Part shown: positions 7,873-21,180 of the stretch, piece after piece | Numbering within the stretch: the stretch's first letter is position 1 | Layout: the number at the start of each line of letters is the position of its first letter | DNA from: Gemmatimonadota bacterium | GTDB taxonomy: Bacteria > Gemmatimonadota > Gemmatimonadetes > Gemmatimonadales > GWC2-71-9 | Assembly: GCA_040388535.1 (NCBI GenBank) | Contig: JAZKBR010000004.1 | Location: 372,001 to 436,000, forward strand | Direction: 5' to 3' | Length of the DNA stretch: 64,000 nucleotides | Notes under the pieces: model-generated | What the model was told of the DNA's origin: nothing | Databases searched by the model: none | What the model saw: the letters and a program-made list of their open reading frames with translations, nothing else | Translations under genes and position numbers: made by a program

Positions 7873-9961
7873 AGCCGAGCACCTCGACCTTCGCGATCAC
7901 ATCGCCATCCATGATTCGCTCCGACACTGCACGGCCACTGACAATCACGCCAGCCACAGTGTACTCGTGATCGAGCAGCGGGTTGTCTACCACATTGACA
8001 TAGAGCTGGGCATCGCCAGTGTCGCGGCCTCGCGCCGAAATGCCGATGGTGCCGCGCGCCTGCGTCCGCCCTGTCAGCTCATCGCGCATGAAGGTGCTGT
8101 CGCCGATGTACTCGGTGGCTCCTGGGCCGCCGCCCTGCACCACGAAGTTCGGTTCGACTCGCTGCAGGATGCCCCCGGCGTAGAATCCCTCACGGGCGAG
8201 CCGGATGAGCCTGGCGGCGGTCGCGGGCGCCTCATCGGGAAAGAGTGCGATGATGAAGCTGCCACCTCCGCTGGCCGCATTCAGGGTCACCCGCAACTGA
8301 ACGCCCTTCGTCATGAACAGCTGAGCGAGGGGTTCCGGGTGAATTGGTAGCGGCGCCGGCCGTGCCGTCGCCGGCTTGCCCGACCACCGCGTCAGCAAGG
8401 TCGCGGTCATCGTGGCGATCGTGCTATCGAAATCGGCCAGATACGGCGTCATCCGTTCGACGGTACTGGCGCTGCCGAGTTCACCGATCCGGCGGAGCAT
8501 GGCGACCCGCGGATCTCGCGCGTTCTCGCTGCGCTCCGCACTCACGCGATCAAAGGCATCCAGCAGCGTCGGCAGCGCACGCTCAGCCGTGGTCCCGGAC
8601 AGCGCGGTTGCCGCAGCGAGCACCACCTGGAATCCGGGCGACGAAAGCGCCGCCAGATAGACCGTGTCGGCAGCGTGCTTCTTCAGCGCCGCGAGTCCGG
8701 CCACCGCGGCTTCTCGCACATTCTGGTCGCCATCGTGCGCGAGCGGGTACAGCGCGGCATCATCGCCGATCGTCGCCGCGGCATGCCCGGCCGTGACGCG
8801 CTCCTGCCAGCGCCGGGAGGCGAGGTAGCGTGCGAGCCGCGCCCGGGCGGCAGCGGCGTCGATGTGTGCGAGTGCTTCGAGCGCACGCGCCGGTGCTTGC
8901 CAGCCGTGCGCATCGGCCGGTGCACCGGGGCGATCCACGATCCCCGCGAGCGCCGCACGGACGGCAGCGCTGTCTGTGCAGGGCGCGCCGAGCGAGTCGA
9001 TGGCGATCAGCCGGACCCACGGGTGGACATCGCGCGTAGCCAGGGCAATCAGGGGATTGCAGGCAGGGGTCGCCTGAAGTGCCCGCCATGCGCCGACGGC
9101 CGCCACACGCACAATCGGACTCGGGTCGGCGAGGGCATGCGTCACAGCCGCTGTACGCTCGCCCAGCGCCAGCGAAGCGGCTCCGGCGAGCGCGAGTCGA
9201 CGCACCTGCTCGTCTCCTTCCTTCAGGGCGACTCGCGTCGTGCTGCTGTCGAGGCCGCCGATCAGCCCCAGTGCCAGCACAGCAAGGCGGCGTACCTCGG
9301 GCGGTGCCGCCGAGACGCTGGCGCGCCGCAACAGCTGCACGCCGTCCGGTGAGAGCCCCCCTGGCGCGCGCCGCGATTGCGCGAGGGCGAGCGAGTACAT
9401 CCCATGCACGATCCCGATCGACAGGATCGCACCCGACCGGGTCCGCATGGCACTCTCTGCGGCGCGCACCTCCACCGTGTCGGCAAACGGCAACCGCCCG
9501 AGCGCCTCGGCCAGCGCATCGATTGCCGCCGGCGTCGCCTCGCGGGCGAGCGCCGCGACGATCGCGTCGAACGCTATTCGAGTGCTCAGCTGCAGCGTGT
9601 CGACAACAGGAGCCCCCCGCCGGACCCGCTTCAGCCCCTGCACCATCGCATTCGCGGCCTCGGCCCTGACGCTCGGCAAGGGATCATTCAGCGCGGGGAG
9701 CAGGAGCCGCGCCAGGTCGGGCCTTTGCAGCCGCCCGATGCCGCGCACGGCGACGCGCCTGAGGAGCGAGTCGCTGCTCCGGATTCCTTCCAGCAATGGA
9801 GCAAGCCCGGCCTCGCCTGTGCCCCGCGCATCCTCGGCCACCAGCAGCCGCTGGAGCGCGTCGAGATTCGTCGACGACGAGCGCTGCTGCGCGTGCAAAT
9901 GCACCGGCAGCAGCAGCGCCGTGGTCAGGGTCAGGCGAGCGGCAAGTCCTATTGCTGGCAC
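7859..9961 (-). CDS. Exported HEAT-repeat protein fused to a cyclophilin-type peptidyl-prolyl isomerase
   Basis: 700 aa. A signal peptide (residues 1-25, ending LHAQQ) is followed by about 480 residues of HEAT-like alpha repeats rich in Ala, Leu and Arg (for example LRRVAVRGIGRL, VREAAVAGLAAL). A cyclophilin domain occupies about 550-700 (FPDEAPATAARL, NFVVQGGGPG, LLDHEYTVAGVI). Cyclophilins catalyse prolyl cis-trans isomerisation. The catalytic Arg seems kept in ILQRVEPNF, but the usual FHR is LQR, the GSQFF segment is DAQLY and the cyclosporin-contact Trp is missing. The start is a GTG preceded by GGAGG, overlapping the upstream peptidase stop by 13 nt. It is probably a periplasmic folding factor or scaffold; activity should not be assumed. 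Confidence 0.85.
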   Translation of the reverse strand: MPAIGLAARLTLTTALLLPVHLHAQQRSSSTNLDALQRLLVAEDARGTGEAGLAPLLEGIRSSDSLLRRVAVRGIGRLQRPDLARLLLPALNDPLPSVRAEAANAMVQGLKRVRRGAPVVDTLQLSTRIAFDAIVAALAREATPAAIDALAEALGRLPFADTVEVRAAESAMRTRSGAILSIGIVHGMYSLALAQSRRAPGGLSPDGVQLLRRASVSAAPPEVRRLAVLALGLIGGLDSSTTRVALKEGDEQVRRLALAGAASLALGERTAAVTHALADPSPIVRVAAVGAWRALQATPACNPLIALATRDVHPWVRLIAIDSLGAPCTDSAAVRAALAGIVDRPGAPADAHGWQAPARALEALAHIDAAAARARLARYLASRRWQERVTAGHAAATIGDDAALYPLAHDGDQNVREAAVAGLAALKKHAADTVYLAALSSPGFQVVLAAATALSGTTAERALPTLLDAFDRVSAERSENARDPRVAMLRRIGELGSASTVERMTPYLADFDSTIATMTATLLTRWSGKPATARPAPLPIHPEPLAQLFMTKGVQLRVTLNAASGGGSFIIALFPDEAPATAARLIRLAREGFYAGGILQRVEPNFVVQGGGPGATEYIGDSTFMRDELTGRTQARGTIGISARGRDTGDAQLYVNVVDNPLLDHEYTVAGVIVSGRAVSERIMDGDVIAKVEVLGFTPR

Positions 9962-11685
9962 ACGGCCTCCGGGTCGATTCGTGGATGATCCAGCGCGGGA
10001 CGATGCGCGAGGTTGGCCACCGCACCGACGACATCCCGAATGTAGCTGCCGACCTTGGCCATTCTCGGGTAGTTCAGGTACTGGGGCTCATCGCTGACCA
10101 TATGGTAGTCGATATACCATACCGCCGAGACGAAGAAGAGCACAGGGATGCTGTAGCGAGCGTACATATAGTGATCGCTCCGGCACCACCCCTGACTCGG
10201 ATCGCGCGGCGCATCGAACGTCGTGTCAAACCGGAACCGGTAGTCGGGTCGCTGGTTCACCTCGTCGGCAACGGCCCCGAGTTCGCGGGAGAGGCGACGC
10301 GTGCCGAGCACCACCAGTGAATTCGGCCCGCCAGGCGGGACGTCTTCTGGTCCCCCCCGTCCCATCTGATCCATGTTGATCTGGGCGACGATGGAATCGC
10401 GCGGCACGGTGGGGTGGTCGGCATAGAATTCGGCCCCGTACAGTCCCTTCTCTTCCGCCGCGTGCCACACGAACAGCAGCGATCGCTTCGGCTTCACCTT
10501 GGCCAGGGCGTAGGCTTCGGCGACCTCGAGTGCGAGCACAGTGCCGCTGCCATCGTCATCTGCGCCATTCATGATCGAGTCGAGTCGTGTCGGGCGGAGC
10601 TTCCGGATGGAATCGAGCATCTGATGGATCTGCTGCCACTGTGCCGCAGTCACGTTCCGTGGCTGCGGATCGTCGGCGCCGCGCGGCCGTGCCACGGCAT
10701 TGAAGACCCTGATGGAATCGTGGTCCACCGGGCCTTGCGGAAAGAAGCCGACGTGGTCGCTGTGGGCGCCAATCGCCACGTACTCGTTCCGGAGTTGCGG
10801 ATCACTCCCCGGGAGGATGGCCACCACGTTCCGGGTCGGTGCTTCGGTCGGGCGATCGAGGTATCCGAAACGACCGCTGAGCGGCCGGCCGATGCGACCC
10901 GTTTCGATGACAGCGACATCGCCGCCGAAGAGTTCCGAGGAGATCGCTGATGTGGCCAGCAGCACGGGGAGCGCGCGCAATGTCGGGTCGTTGTAGAACA
11001 ACAGCTCGGCGCGGAGTCCACCCGCCGCCGGTAATGCGCCGGCGCCGACATCCACGATCACGGCCCTGGCGCCAAAGTATCGCTGCAGATTTTCACCGCT
11101 CCGCCAGAACTGCCACGTCACCGACGCAGTTCGCGAGAGTCCGAAGACCACGACCTTGCCGCGCACCGCCGCGGGGTCGATCAAGCCGCTGTCGCCGATG
11201 CGCCCACCCCAGACGGTCGGAACATCCGTTCCTTCGAAGGAGCCGCCGTAGGGGAGCCCACCAATGAACGCTGACAATCCCAGCCTTGGTACCAGCAGAA
11301 AATCGCTCAATGCCTGGAACGACCGCTCGCCGACCCGCAGCACCGACGACGAATCAGGACGATGCATCGTGAACGGCACCGTTTGAAAGAAAGTGCTGTT
11401 CTCTCCCGCCGGCTTGAGCCCGAGCCGCTTCAGCTCGGATGCGATGTAATTCGTGCCTTTCACGCCACCGATCAGGCCCGTCTCGCGCCCTTGCATCGAG
11501 TCATCGCCGATGATGTACGCGCGCGTCATCAGATCGGCGACGGTGATGCCAGCGGTCGTGGGTTCGGGACGGTGCGTGCGCGACAAACCGCCAAGGGGAA
11601 TCGGGGACCCGGCCGACGGCATCTGCGGAGCCTGGGCCGCTGCAGTGGCCAGCGGCAACAGCCAGAGGAGAGAGAACGAACGCAT
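9949..11685 (-). CDS. Exported M28-family metallopeptidase with PA domain
   Basis: 578 aa secreted zinc aminopeptidase or carboxypeptidase-like enzyme. Residues 1-18 are a signal peptide. The middle (about 110-290) fits a protease-associated domain inserted before the catalytic core. Zinc ligands are visible in order: GAHSDHVG (His308), NGADDDGSG (bridging Asp, about 377), HAAEEKGLYG (Glu411/412), INMDQMGR (Asp439) and CRSDHYMY (His, about 527). Reading upstream of 11685 gives only low-complexity Arg-rich residues with no signal peptide, so the ATG at 11685 is preferred. It probably degrades peptides in the periplasm or outside the cell. It is first of a two-gene unit with the HEAT-cyclophilin gene. 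Confidence 0.92.
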   Translation of the reverse strand: MRSFSLLWLLPLATAAAQAPQMPSAGSPIPLGGLSRTHRPEPTTAGITVADLMTRAYIIGDDSMQGRETGLIGGVKGTNYIASELKRLGLKPAGENSTFFQTVPFTMHRPDSSSVLRVGERSFQALSDFLLVPRLGLSAFIGGLPYGGSFEGTDVPTVWGGRIGDSGLIDPAAVRGKVVVFGLSRTASVTWQFWRSGENLQRYFGARAVIVDVGAGALPAAGGLRAELLFYNDPTLRALPVLLATSAISSELFGGDVAVIETGRIGRPLSGRFGYLDRPTEAPTRNVVAILPGSDPQLRNEYVAIGAHSDHVGFFPQGPVDHDSIRVFNAVARPRGADDPQPRNVTAAQWQQIHQMLDSIRKLRPTRLDSIMNGADDDGSGTVLALEVAEAYALAKVKPKRSLLFVWHAAEEKGLYGAEFYADHPTVPRDSIVAQINMDQMGRGGPEDVPPGGPNSLVVLGTRRLSRELGAVADEVNQRPDYRFRFDTTFDAPRDPSQGWCRSDHYMYARYSIPVLFFVSAVWYIDYHMVSDEPQYLNYPRMAKVGSYIRDVVGAVANLAHRPALDHPRIDPEAVCQQ

Positions 11686-11777
11686 GTGGGCGTGCTCTGG
11701 GTTGGAAGGCGAACGAATCGAGCGGCGAGTTGCGTGCGGTACGAAGCACGAGCCGCGCGAGTTTCCTTCACCGAGAT

Positions 11778-12293
11778 TCAGGCGGGGGGACGCGTCAGGT
11801 CGAGGGTGTAGAAGGTATCGCAGGCGTTGTGACCGGTGGCGCCGAGCGCTCCGTCGAGGCGAACGAATCCCGCCTGCTCGTAGAGCCGGCGCGCGGCTTC
11901 CATCCGCTCGAGCGTCTCGAGGTAACACCATTGGAAACCGATGGCGCGGGCACGCTGCAGGCAACGCCGCAGCATCGCCTTGCCCAGGCCCAGCCCTCTG
12001 GCTTCGGGGAGGAAATACATCTTGCGGAGTTCGCAGGTGTCCGCGGACCCGCCATCGAGCGGCGCCACGCCACCGCCACCAACGATGCGGCCGAGGTGCG
12101 TCACCACAAAGTACGCTGCACGCGGCCGGTCGTAGGACGCGGTCATGGCATCGACTTCGGCGTCGTGAATCGCGTATCCTGGCCCGTCGGCGCCGAATTC
12201 TGGCATCACGGTACGAATCAGACGCGCGACGTCGCGGTCGTCACCTTCCGCGATCGGACGAAGCACGTATCCTTCCGGCAAGGTGTCAGGCAT
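11778..12293 (-). CDS. GNAT-family N-acetyltransferase
   Basis: 171 aa. The GNAT fold is shown by the beta-bulge and acetyl-CoA pyrophosphate loop in LPEARGLGLGKAML (the Q/RxxGxG/A motif A), preceded by GRIVGGGGVAPL and followed by YLETLERMEAARRLYEQAGF. These enzymes transfer an acetyl group from acetyl-CoA to an amine. The ATG at 12293 gives the usual length; the longer frame upstream is antisense-like and overlaps the AraC gene. It lies 32 nt downstream of the AraC-type regulator gene on the same strand and is likely cotranscribed. The acceptor substrate is unknown. Confidence 0.9.
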   Translation of the reverse strand: MPDTLPEGYVLRPIAEGDDRDVARLIRTVMPEFGADGPGYAIHDAEVDAMTASYDRPRAAYFVVTHLGRIVGGGGVAPLDGGSADTCELRKMYFLPEARGLGLGKAMLRRCLQRARAIGFQWCYLETLERMEAARRLYEQAGFVRLDGALGATGHNACDTFYTLDLTRPPA

Positions 12294-12325
12294 CGCGGCA
12301 ACGTACGGCAGCGAGCAGACCGGCG

Positions 12326-13144
12326 TCAAGCAGACTCGAGCCCCCCGAGGGTCGAACGGAAGCGAGCCGGGGTGGTACCGACCACCTTGCGAAAGACTCG
12401 TCCGAAGTGGCTCTGGTCGGCATAACCACCCGCTGCGGCCACCTGCGAGAGTGACGCCCGACGATCGCGCATGGCCAGGCAGGCCTGTTCGATTCGTGCC
12501 CGCTGGAGCAACTCGCCCGGGCAGCAGCCGAATGCGCGACGAAACGCCCGAGCGACATGCGACGGATGCACGCCCGCCTCCGCCGCAAGGGCGGCGATCG
12601 AAGGAGGATTCACCAGGTCCGCAAGCAGGTGGTCGCGCGCCCGCACGAGCCACGGTGCAATACCCTGCCCCGCGACACTCTCCTCGCTCGCGGCGGTGCC
12701 GACGAGCTGGAGAACGAGTCCCTCGAGCACGAGGCGGGCGGCGCCGTCACACTGCCATGTCTTTGCCGTGATCGCCAGCCCGAGTCGTCGCAGGGCCAAG
12801 CCATGGAGGAGACGGAAATCCTTACCGTTTCGGAACATTCCCTCCGGGACGGCGGCATCGCACACCGGGTCGATGAACAGGCATCGCGCACCGTCCTGCC
12901 CGAAGAAGTTGCCGTGAAGCACGCCGCGCTGGCGGACGTAGAGGGATTGAGGGGTGAGGTCGGTGTCGACGCGGCCGACCCGCTCGCGAAAGGTGCCCTG
13001 CAGGAGGAACACCAGCGATGCGTGGGCGTGTTCATGCGGGGCAAGCCAGTATCCTGGCCCGTACGATGCCTCGGTCAGGAGGAAGGAGCCGACCTGCACG
13101 CTTCGCAATTGCCTGCCCTGGGTGCAGGGCGAGAGGGTCACCAT
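12326..13144 (-). CDS. AraC-family transcriptional regulator
   Basis: 272 aa. The N-terminal half is a cupin-like sensing domain (YWLAPHEHAHASLVFLLQG). The C-terminal 100 residues form the two helix-turn-helix motifs of AraC proteins (IAALAAEAGVHPSHVARAFR, then LSQVAAAGGYADQSHFGRVF). The ATG at 13144 has AGGAG about 9 nt upstream; 21 further residues are possible but unsupported. It is divergent from the Crp/Fnr-type gene across about 170 bp and precedes the GNAT gene. The effector and targets are unknown. Confidence 0.92.
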   Translation of the reverse strand: MVTLSPCTQGRQLRSVQVGSFLLTEASYGPGYWLAPHEHAHASLVFLLQGTFRERVGRVDTDLTPQSLYVRQRGVLHGNFFGQDGARCLFIDPVCDAAVPEGMFRNGKDFRLLHGLALRRLGLAITAKTWQCDGAARLVLEGLVLQLVGTAASEESVAGQGIAPWLVRARDHLLADLVNPPSIAALAAEAGVHPSHVARAFRRAFGCCPGELLQRARIEQACLAMRDRRASLSQVAAAGGYADQSHFGRVFRKVVGTTPARFRSTLGGLESA

Positions 13145-13313
13145 CGAGCGATCTCCTGGGAAACACGACAGTGGCAGATTCCTGAACCCTTCTCGATACG
13201 CCAGCACCGGAGACAGGTTTCAGGTGTACCAGCAAGTCGGGATAACACCGCAAGAAGATCCAACGGCGCTCGATGCCCGAGGCGTCCTGGCCACCCGATC
13301 AGCCGAGGTTGCA

Positions 13314-13985
13314 GTGGTTGACGTTTCGCTCCTTCGCTCCCACCCGCTTCTCGCCGCCGCAACACCGGCGGGCCTCGACGTCCTTGCGCCCGCAACCATC
13401 TCGCGCGAATGGAAGTCGCGCCAGGTGCTCTTTCGACGCGGCGATCGGGGCGTTGGACTGATCCTGATCCTGCGCGGTCGCGTGCGCGTCCTCCGCGAGC
13501 GTGGAGGACGGCGACAGATGATCCACTCCGAAGGAGGTGGCGGCGCGCTCGGCGAGATCCCGATGCTCGACGATGGTCCGATGGTGGCCACCGGGATTGC
13601 CGCCGAACCGACCCTCGGCCTCGTCGTCCCTCGCGATGCGATGCGCAGTGCCCTGAGTCTTGATCCCGCGATGGCGTGGGGACTGCTCGAGCGGGTCGCA
13701 GCCCGGGTGCGGCACCTCGCCGACCGCCTCGAGGAGGCGACGTTCAACGGTGTGAGCGTGCGCCTCGCCGCGGCGCTGCTGGCGCGGCATCGGGTGGCGG
13801 CAGGCGGGCTCATCTCATTCGGGATGTCGCAGCAGCACCTGGCGGAAGAGCTTGGCACCGTGCGCGAGGTCATTGTACGTGAGCTGGGTTCGATGGTCCG
13901 GCGGGATGTCCTCGTCGCACGTGGGGAAGGGCGATATCAGGTCGCGGACCTCGACCTGCTCCAGGCGATGGCTGCCGGGAAGTAG
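13314..13985 (+). CDS. Crp/Fnr-family transcriptional regulator
   Basis: 223 aa from a GTG at 13314 with a weak GAGG upstream. The reading frame extends further 5' but that part overlaps the AraC gene on the other strand and looks non-coding. Residues 1-125 form the cyclic-nucleotide-binding-like beta-roll (RQVLFRRGDRGVGLILILRG, GGALGEIPMLDDGPMVATG). The long dimerisation helix follows, then a C-terminal winged helix with the recognition-helix segment SQQHLAEELGTVREVIVREL. There is no N-terminal Cys cluster of the FNR type, so an iron-sulfur oxygen sensor is unlikely. The palindrome starting on the last base of its stop codon is a candidate binding site. Confidence 0.88.
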   Translation: MVDVSLLRSHPLLAAATPAGLDVLAPATISREWKSRQVLFRRGDRGVGLILILRGRVRVLRERGGRRQMIHSEGGGGALGEIPMLDDGPMVATGIAAEPTLGLVVPRDAMRSALSLDPAMAWGLLERVAARVRHLADRLEEATFNGVSVRLAAALLARHRVAAGGLISFGMSQQHLAEELGTVREVIVRELGSMVRRDVLVARGEGRYQVADLDLLQAMAAGK

Positions 13986-14002
13986 TGGAACAACCGTTCC
14001 AC
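13985..14002. promoter_or_regulatory. FNR-type palindrome, candidate operator for the adjacent Crp/Fnr regulator
   Basis: Perfect 7-bp inverted arms GTGGAAC and GTTCCAC are separated by 4 nt (AACC). The 4-nt spacing is that of FNR-class boxes rather than the 6-nt spacing of CRP sites. It begins on the last base of the regulator stop codon and ends 54 nt before the start of the small exported gene. It is too short and lacks a T-run for a normal terminator, so an operator is the better reading. Binding is inference. Confidence 0.5.
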
Positions 14003-14056
14003 CTGCCCCGCGCCTCCTCACATTAGGATGTCAGCACCTTTGAATGGAGCAGTCCA

Positions 14057-14656
14057 ATGAAGATCGCATTCGCACTCCCGGCCCTCCTCGCAGTGCTGAC
14101 GGCCCCTCTCACGGCCCAGGACGCCTCGGGCCACCAGCACACGGATGGAATGAAGCATGAAGGATCCGTCGAGTCGCCCACCACCACCGCCCCCCCAGCG
14201 ACTCTCAAACAGGGCGGCCAGGCAGCCTATGCCACCCTCAGCGAGACGGTCCGGCTGCTCACCGCCGACCCCAACACGGACTGGTCGAAGGTGAACATCG
14301 AAGCGCTCCGACAGCACCTGATCGATATGGATAACGTCACCATGCGGTCGGTCGTGAAGACCACGGAAGTCCCAGGCGGGCTCTCGATGGATGTGACGGG
14401 CGCTGGTGAAACGGCGAAGGCCATTCAGCGGATGAGTGTCAGTCACGGCAAACAGCTTGATCTGATGCCCGCGTATCATGCGGTCGTCACCCCAATCACC
14501 AATGGTGCACGGATCATGGTGACCGCCCGGAACAACGACGCCGCGACGACGCAGCGCATTCGGGCATTGAGTTTTGCCGGACTCCTCACCGAAGGCGACC
14601 ACCACGCGGCGCACCACCAGATGCTGGCGCGAGGTGAGGCGGTACACCAGCACTAG
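14057..14656 (+). CDS. Exported His/Met-containing protein of unknown function
   Basis: 199 aa, not recognised. A signal peptide occupies residues 1-20 (LTAPLTAQD). The mature N-terminus is rich in His and Met (SGHQHTDGMKHEG), and the C-terminus again carries His clusters (GDHHAAHHQM, AVHQH), which suggests metal binding at both ends. The middle has an alpha/beta look with IEALRQHLIDMDNVTMRSV and two similar halves around it. GGAG lies 7 nt before the ATG. It directly follows the Crp/Fnr-type gene and the palindrome, so control by that regulator is plausible. Its stop codon interlocks with that of the convergent murB through a shared CTAG. A periplasmic metal-binding or sensor role is inference. 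Confidence 0.75.
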   Translation: MKIAFALPALLAVLTAPLTAQDASGHQHTDGMKHEGSVESPTTTAPPATLKQGGQAAYATLSETVRLLTADPNTDWSKVNIEALRQHLIDMDNVTMRSVVKTTEVPGGLSMDVTGAGETAKAIQRMSVSHGKQLDLMPAYHAVVTPITNGARIMVTARNNDAATTQRIRALSFAGLLTEGDHHAAHHQMLARGEAVHQH

Positions 14657-15605
14657 AGCGGGGTGACTGTCCCGCCGGGGCCAATCACCTTCACCTCGGG
14701 CTCGAGTACCACGCCCCAGCGTTCATCGACCCTGCTGCGCACGGTGCGCATCAGGGTCATCACGTCGGCGGCCGTGGCGCCGCCCGTGTTGATGAAATAG
14801 TTGGCGTGCATCGGCGATACTTCGGCGCTGCCAACGCGGAATCCCTTCAGCCCCGTCGACTCGATGAACTGCCCGCTCGTCCGCGGGAATCCGGCAGCCG
14901 GTTCGGTGACCAGCTCGGGATTCTTGAAGACGCTGCCGCAGCACGGCTGATTGAACGGGGTACCGTCGCGACGCCAGGCATAGAGGGATTCGGTTTCGGC
15001 CTCGAGTGCCGACGCATCCGCCCCGTGCAGTTCGACCACGGTTTCGAGCACGACGACACCACTCAGTGCACTTCGCCGGTAACTGAACCCGCACTCGGCC
15101 GCGGGCACCACTCGGTCGCGACCATCACCGTCGACGACCAGGACCGAGACAACCGTATCGCGCCACTCGGCGTGATGGCAGCCGGCGTTCATCACCACGC
15201 CGCCGCCGACGCTGCCCGGGACGCCGACCATCTTGTGGATGCCACCAAAGCCGAGCGCGGCCGTCCGCTTCGCCGCAAGCGGCGCCGGCAGGCCGGCACC
15301 GAGGGTAAACCGGGCACCGTCCTGACGAAGGGCGTCAACGCCCTTGCCCAACCGGATCACCAGCGCGTCGAGGCCCTCATCGGGAAAGAGCAGGTTGCTG
15401 CCAAGCCCCAGCGCAAACCACGGCACACCCAGCGCCGTGCAATGCTGCAGCGCGAGGGCAACGTCTTCGGGATTTCCCGGGAAGAGCACGGTGGCATCGC
15501 CACCGATCCGGTAGGTCGACCAGCGGGAAAGGGCCTCCTCCTCGCGCACTTCGCCGGCGACGAGGTCGCGCAGCGATCGAGCGAAGCCGGGGTCGCGCGC
15601 GCTGG

Positions 15606-15609
<4 letters not shown>
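14653..15609 (-). CDS. murB: UDP-N-acetylenolpyruvoylglucosamine reductase MurB
   Basis: 318 aa FAD enzyme that reduces UDP-GlcNAc-enolpyruvate to UDP-MurNAc in cytoplasmic peptidoglycan precursor synthesis. FAD-binding segments are [28 protein letters not shown] and [17 protein letters not shown]. The proton-donating Ser is in GSVFKNPE, and the C-terminal Glu is in [10 protein letters not shown] chose the GTG at 15609 because it overlaps the carB stop as GTGA; an in-frame GTG at 15642 lies wholly within carB. Its location after carB in a gmd-rmd-carB-murB run is unusual, since murB usually sits in the division/cell-wall cluster. Confidence 0.95.
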
Positions 15610-18846
<3,237 letters not shown>

Positions 18847-18863
<17 letters not shown>

Positions 18864-19784
18864 CAACCAGGTCCTGGAGCGTACGTTCAAAAGAATATTG
18901 CGGAGCCCATCCGGTCGCTGCGCGAAGCTTGCTGGCATCGCCTATCAGCACCGGGATGTCCGACTGGCGGAGCAGCGAAGGCATCGTCACGGCATGGGCC
19001 GGCGAGCCCAGCAGCGCAGCCAGCCGCTTGAAGCAATCGGCCAGCGACTGGCCGACCCCGCTCGCGATGTTGTATGCCTCACCCGATACCCCGCGGTCCA
19101 GCAGCAGAAGATAGGCAGCGACGACGTCCCGCACATCGAGGAAATCGCGCACCGGCGTGAGGTCACCGACCGGGATCTGCCAGAGATCGCGCTTGAGCGC
19201 CTCTCGCAGGCGGCTCGCGAGTGCCGGAATCACAAACAGCGGCGCCTGCCCTGGCCCGGTATGGGTGAACGGCCGTGCGATGATGACCTTCAAACCGGTG
19301 CGACGACGCACCTCGTCTGCGGCACACTCGGCACCGAGCTTGGTCACGGCATAGGGAGATGCCGGCAGCAGCGGCGCGTTCTCGGGGATCTGCTCCGCGT
19401 GTCCACGCCCGTAGACCTCTCCGGTCGATGCGAGGAGGACGGTCGGCGTTCCGGTCTGTGCGAGGGCATCGAAGAGGGCGGCAGTCCCGCCAGCATTGAT
19501 GCTCCACGCGGTCGCGGGATCCTGCCGCGCCGCGGCGCCAGATGACAGCGCCGCGAGGTGCACCACGCTGTCGGGGGCGAAATCGGCGAGGATCTTGTAG
19601 GTGTCGGGAGCCCGCAGGTCGGCAACAAGGGCCGTGACACCAGCAACCTCATCCGGCGAGAGCCACGCTTCGGGCATCGCTCCGCCCGGGCCGACCGCCG
19701 CCACGACCGAATGGCCGGCGGCACGCGCGGCGCGCACCAGGTGTCGTCCGACGAACCCATCGGCGCCGGTCACGAGCAAGCGCA

Positions 19785-19785
<1 letters not shown>
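18847..19785 (-). CDS. rmd: NAD-dependent epimerase/dehydratase, probable GDP-6-deoxy-D-mannose (rhamnose) reductase
   Basis: 312 aa extended SDR. The Rossmann motif is [15 protein letters not shown]; the catalytic Tyr and Lys are in [11 protein letters not shown], with the Ser/Thr site in [12 protein letters not shown]. The segment [13 protein letters not shown] matches the substrate loop of GDP-4-dehydro-6-deoxymannose reductases. It follows gmd with a TGATG 1-nt overlap (ATG at 19785), so together they would convert GDP-mannose to GDP-D-rhamnose for surface glycans. GDP-fucose synthase is the alternative but usually has a different active-site context. The family is certain; the product is inferred from the pairing. 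Confidence 0.8.
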
Positions 19786-20828
<1,043 letters not shown>

Positions 20829-20842
20829 CTAGCGAGGACGAC

Positions 20843-21040
20843 ATGGCGCGTACCTGCACCGTGTGCGACAAGGGACCGACGACCGGTAATCACGTCAGCC
20901 ATGCCAATAATCGGCGCAAGCGGCGCTGGTATCCGAACCTGCAGACCGTTCGCGTGATGGTGGGCGATGCACCCCGCCGCGTGCAGGTCTGCACCAAGTG
21001 CATGAAGAGTGGCAAGGTGGTCAAGGCCTCCGCGGCCTGA
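20843..21040 (+). CDS. rpmB: 50S ribosomal protein L28
   Basis: 65 aa protein of the large ribosomal subunit. It begins [20 protein letters not shown] and includes [17 protein letters not shown], both typical of bacterial L28. Two Cys pairs (CTVC near the N-terminus, CTKC near the C-terminus) form the zinc ribbon of the C+ form. It is monocistronic here, with its own promoter and a strong hairpin after it. L33 (rpmG), often next to it, is absent. Confidence 0.97.
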   Translation: MARTCTVCDKGPTTGNHVSHANNRRKRRWYPNLQTVRVMVGDAPRRVQVCTKCMKSGKVVKASAA

Positions 21041-21063
21041 TCCCTTCGAACACCGCACCGCCA

Positions 21064-21098
21064 ACGGGTGGCGCCCTTCACGGGCGCCACCCGTTTCA
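21064..21098 (+). terminator. Terminator hairpin after rpmB
   Basis: A perfect 13-bp stem (21064-21076 with 21082-21094, loop TTCAC) follows the rpmB stop by 23 nt and is followed by TTCATTT. The U-run is imperfect but the stem is very stable. Confidence 0.7.
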
Positions 21099-21118
21099 TT
21101 TGCGTCACCCCGGGACAG

Positions 21119-21143
21119 AAAAAAAGGGGACCCGAAGGTCCCC
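21119..21143 (-). terminator. Intrinsic terminator of the alpha ribosomal operon
   Basis: On the minus strand GGGGACC-TTCG-GGTCCCC is followed by seven T residues, a textbook Rho-independent terminator. It starts 38 nt after the rplQ stop. Confidence 0.92.
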
Positions 21144-21180
21144 TGCTGGTACATCAGAGCGGAAGCACCGACGGAGTGAT

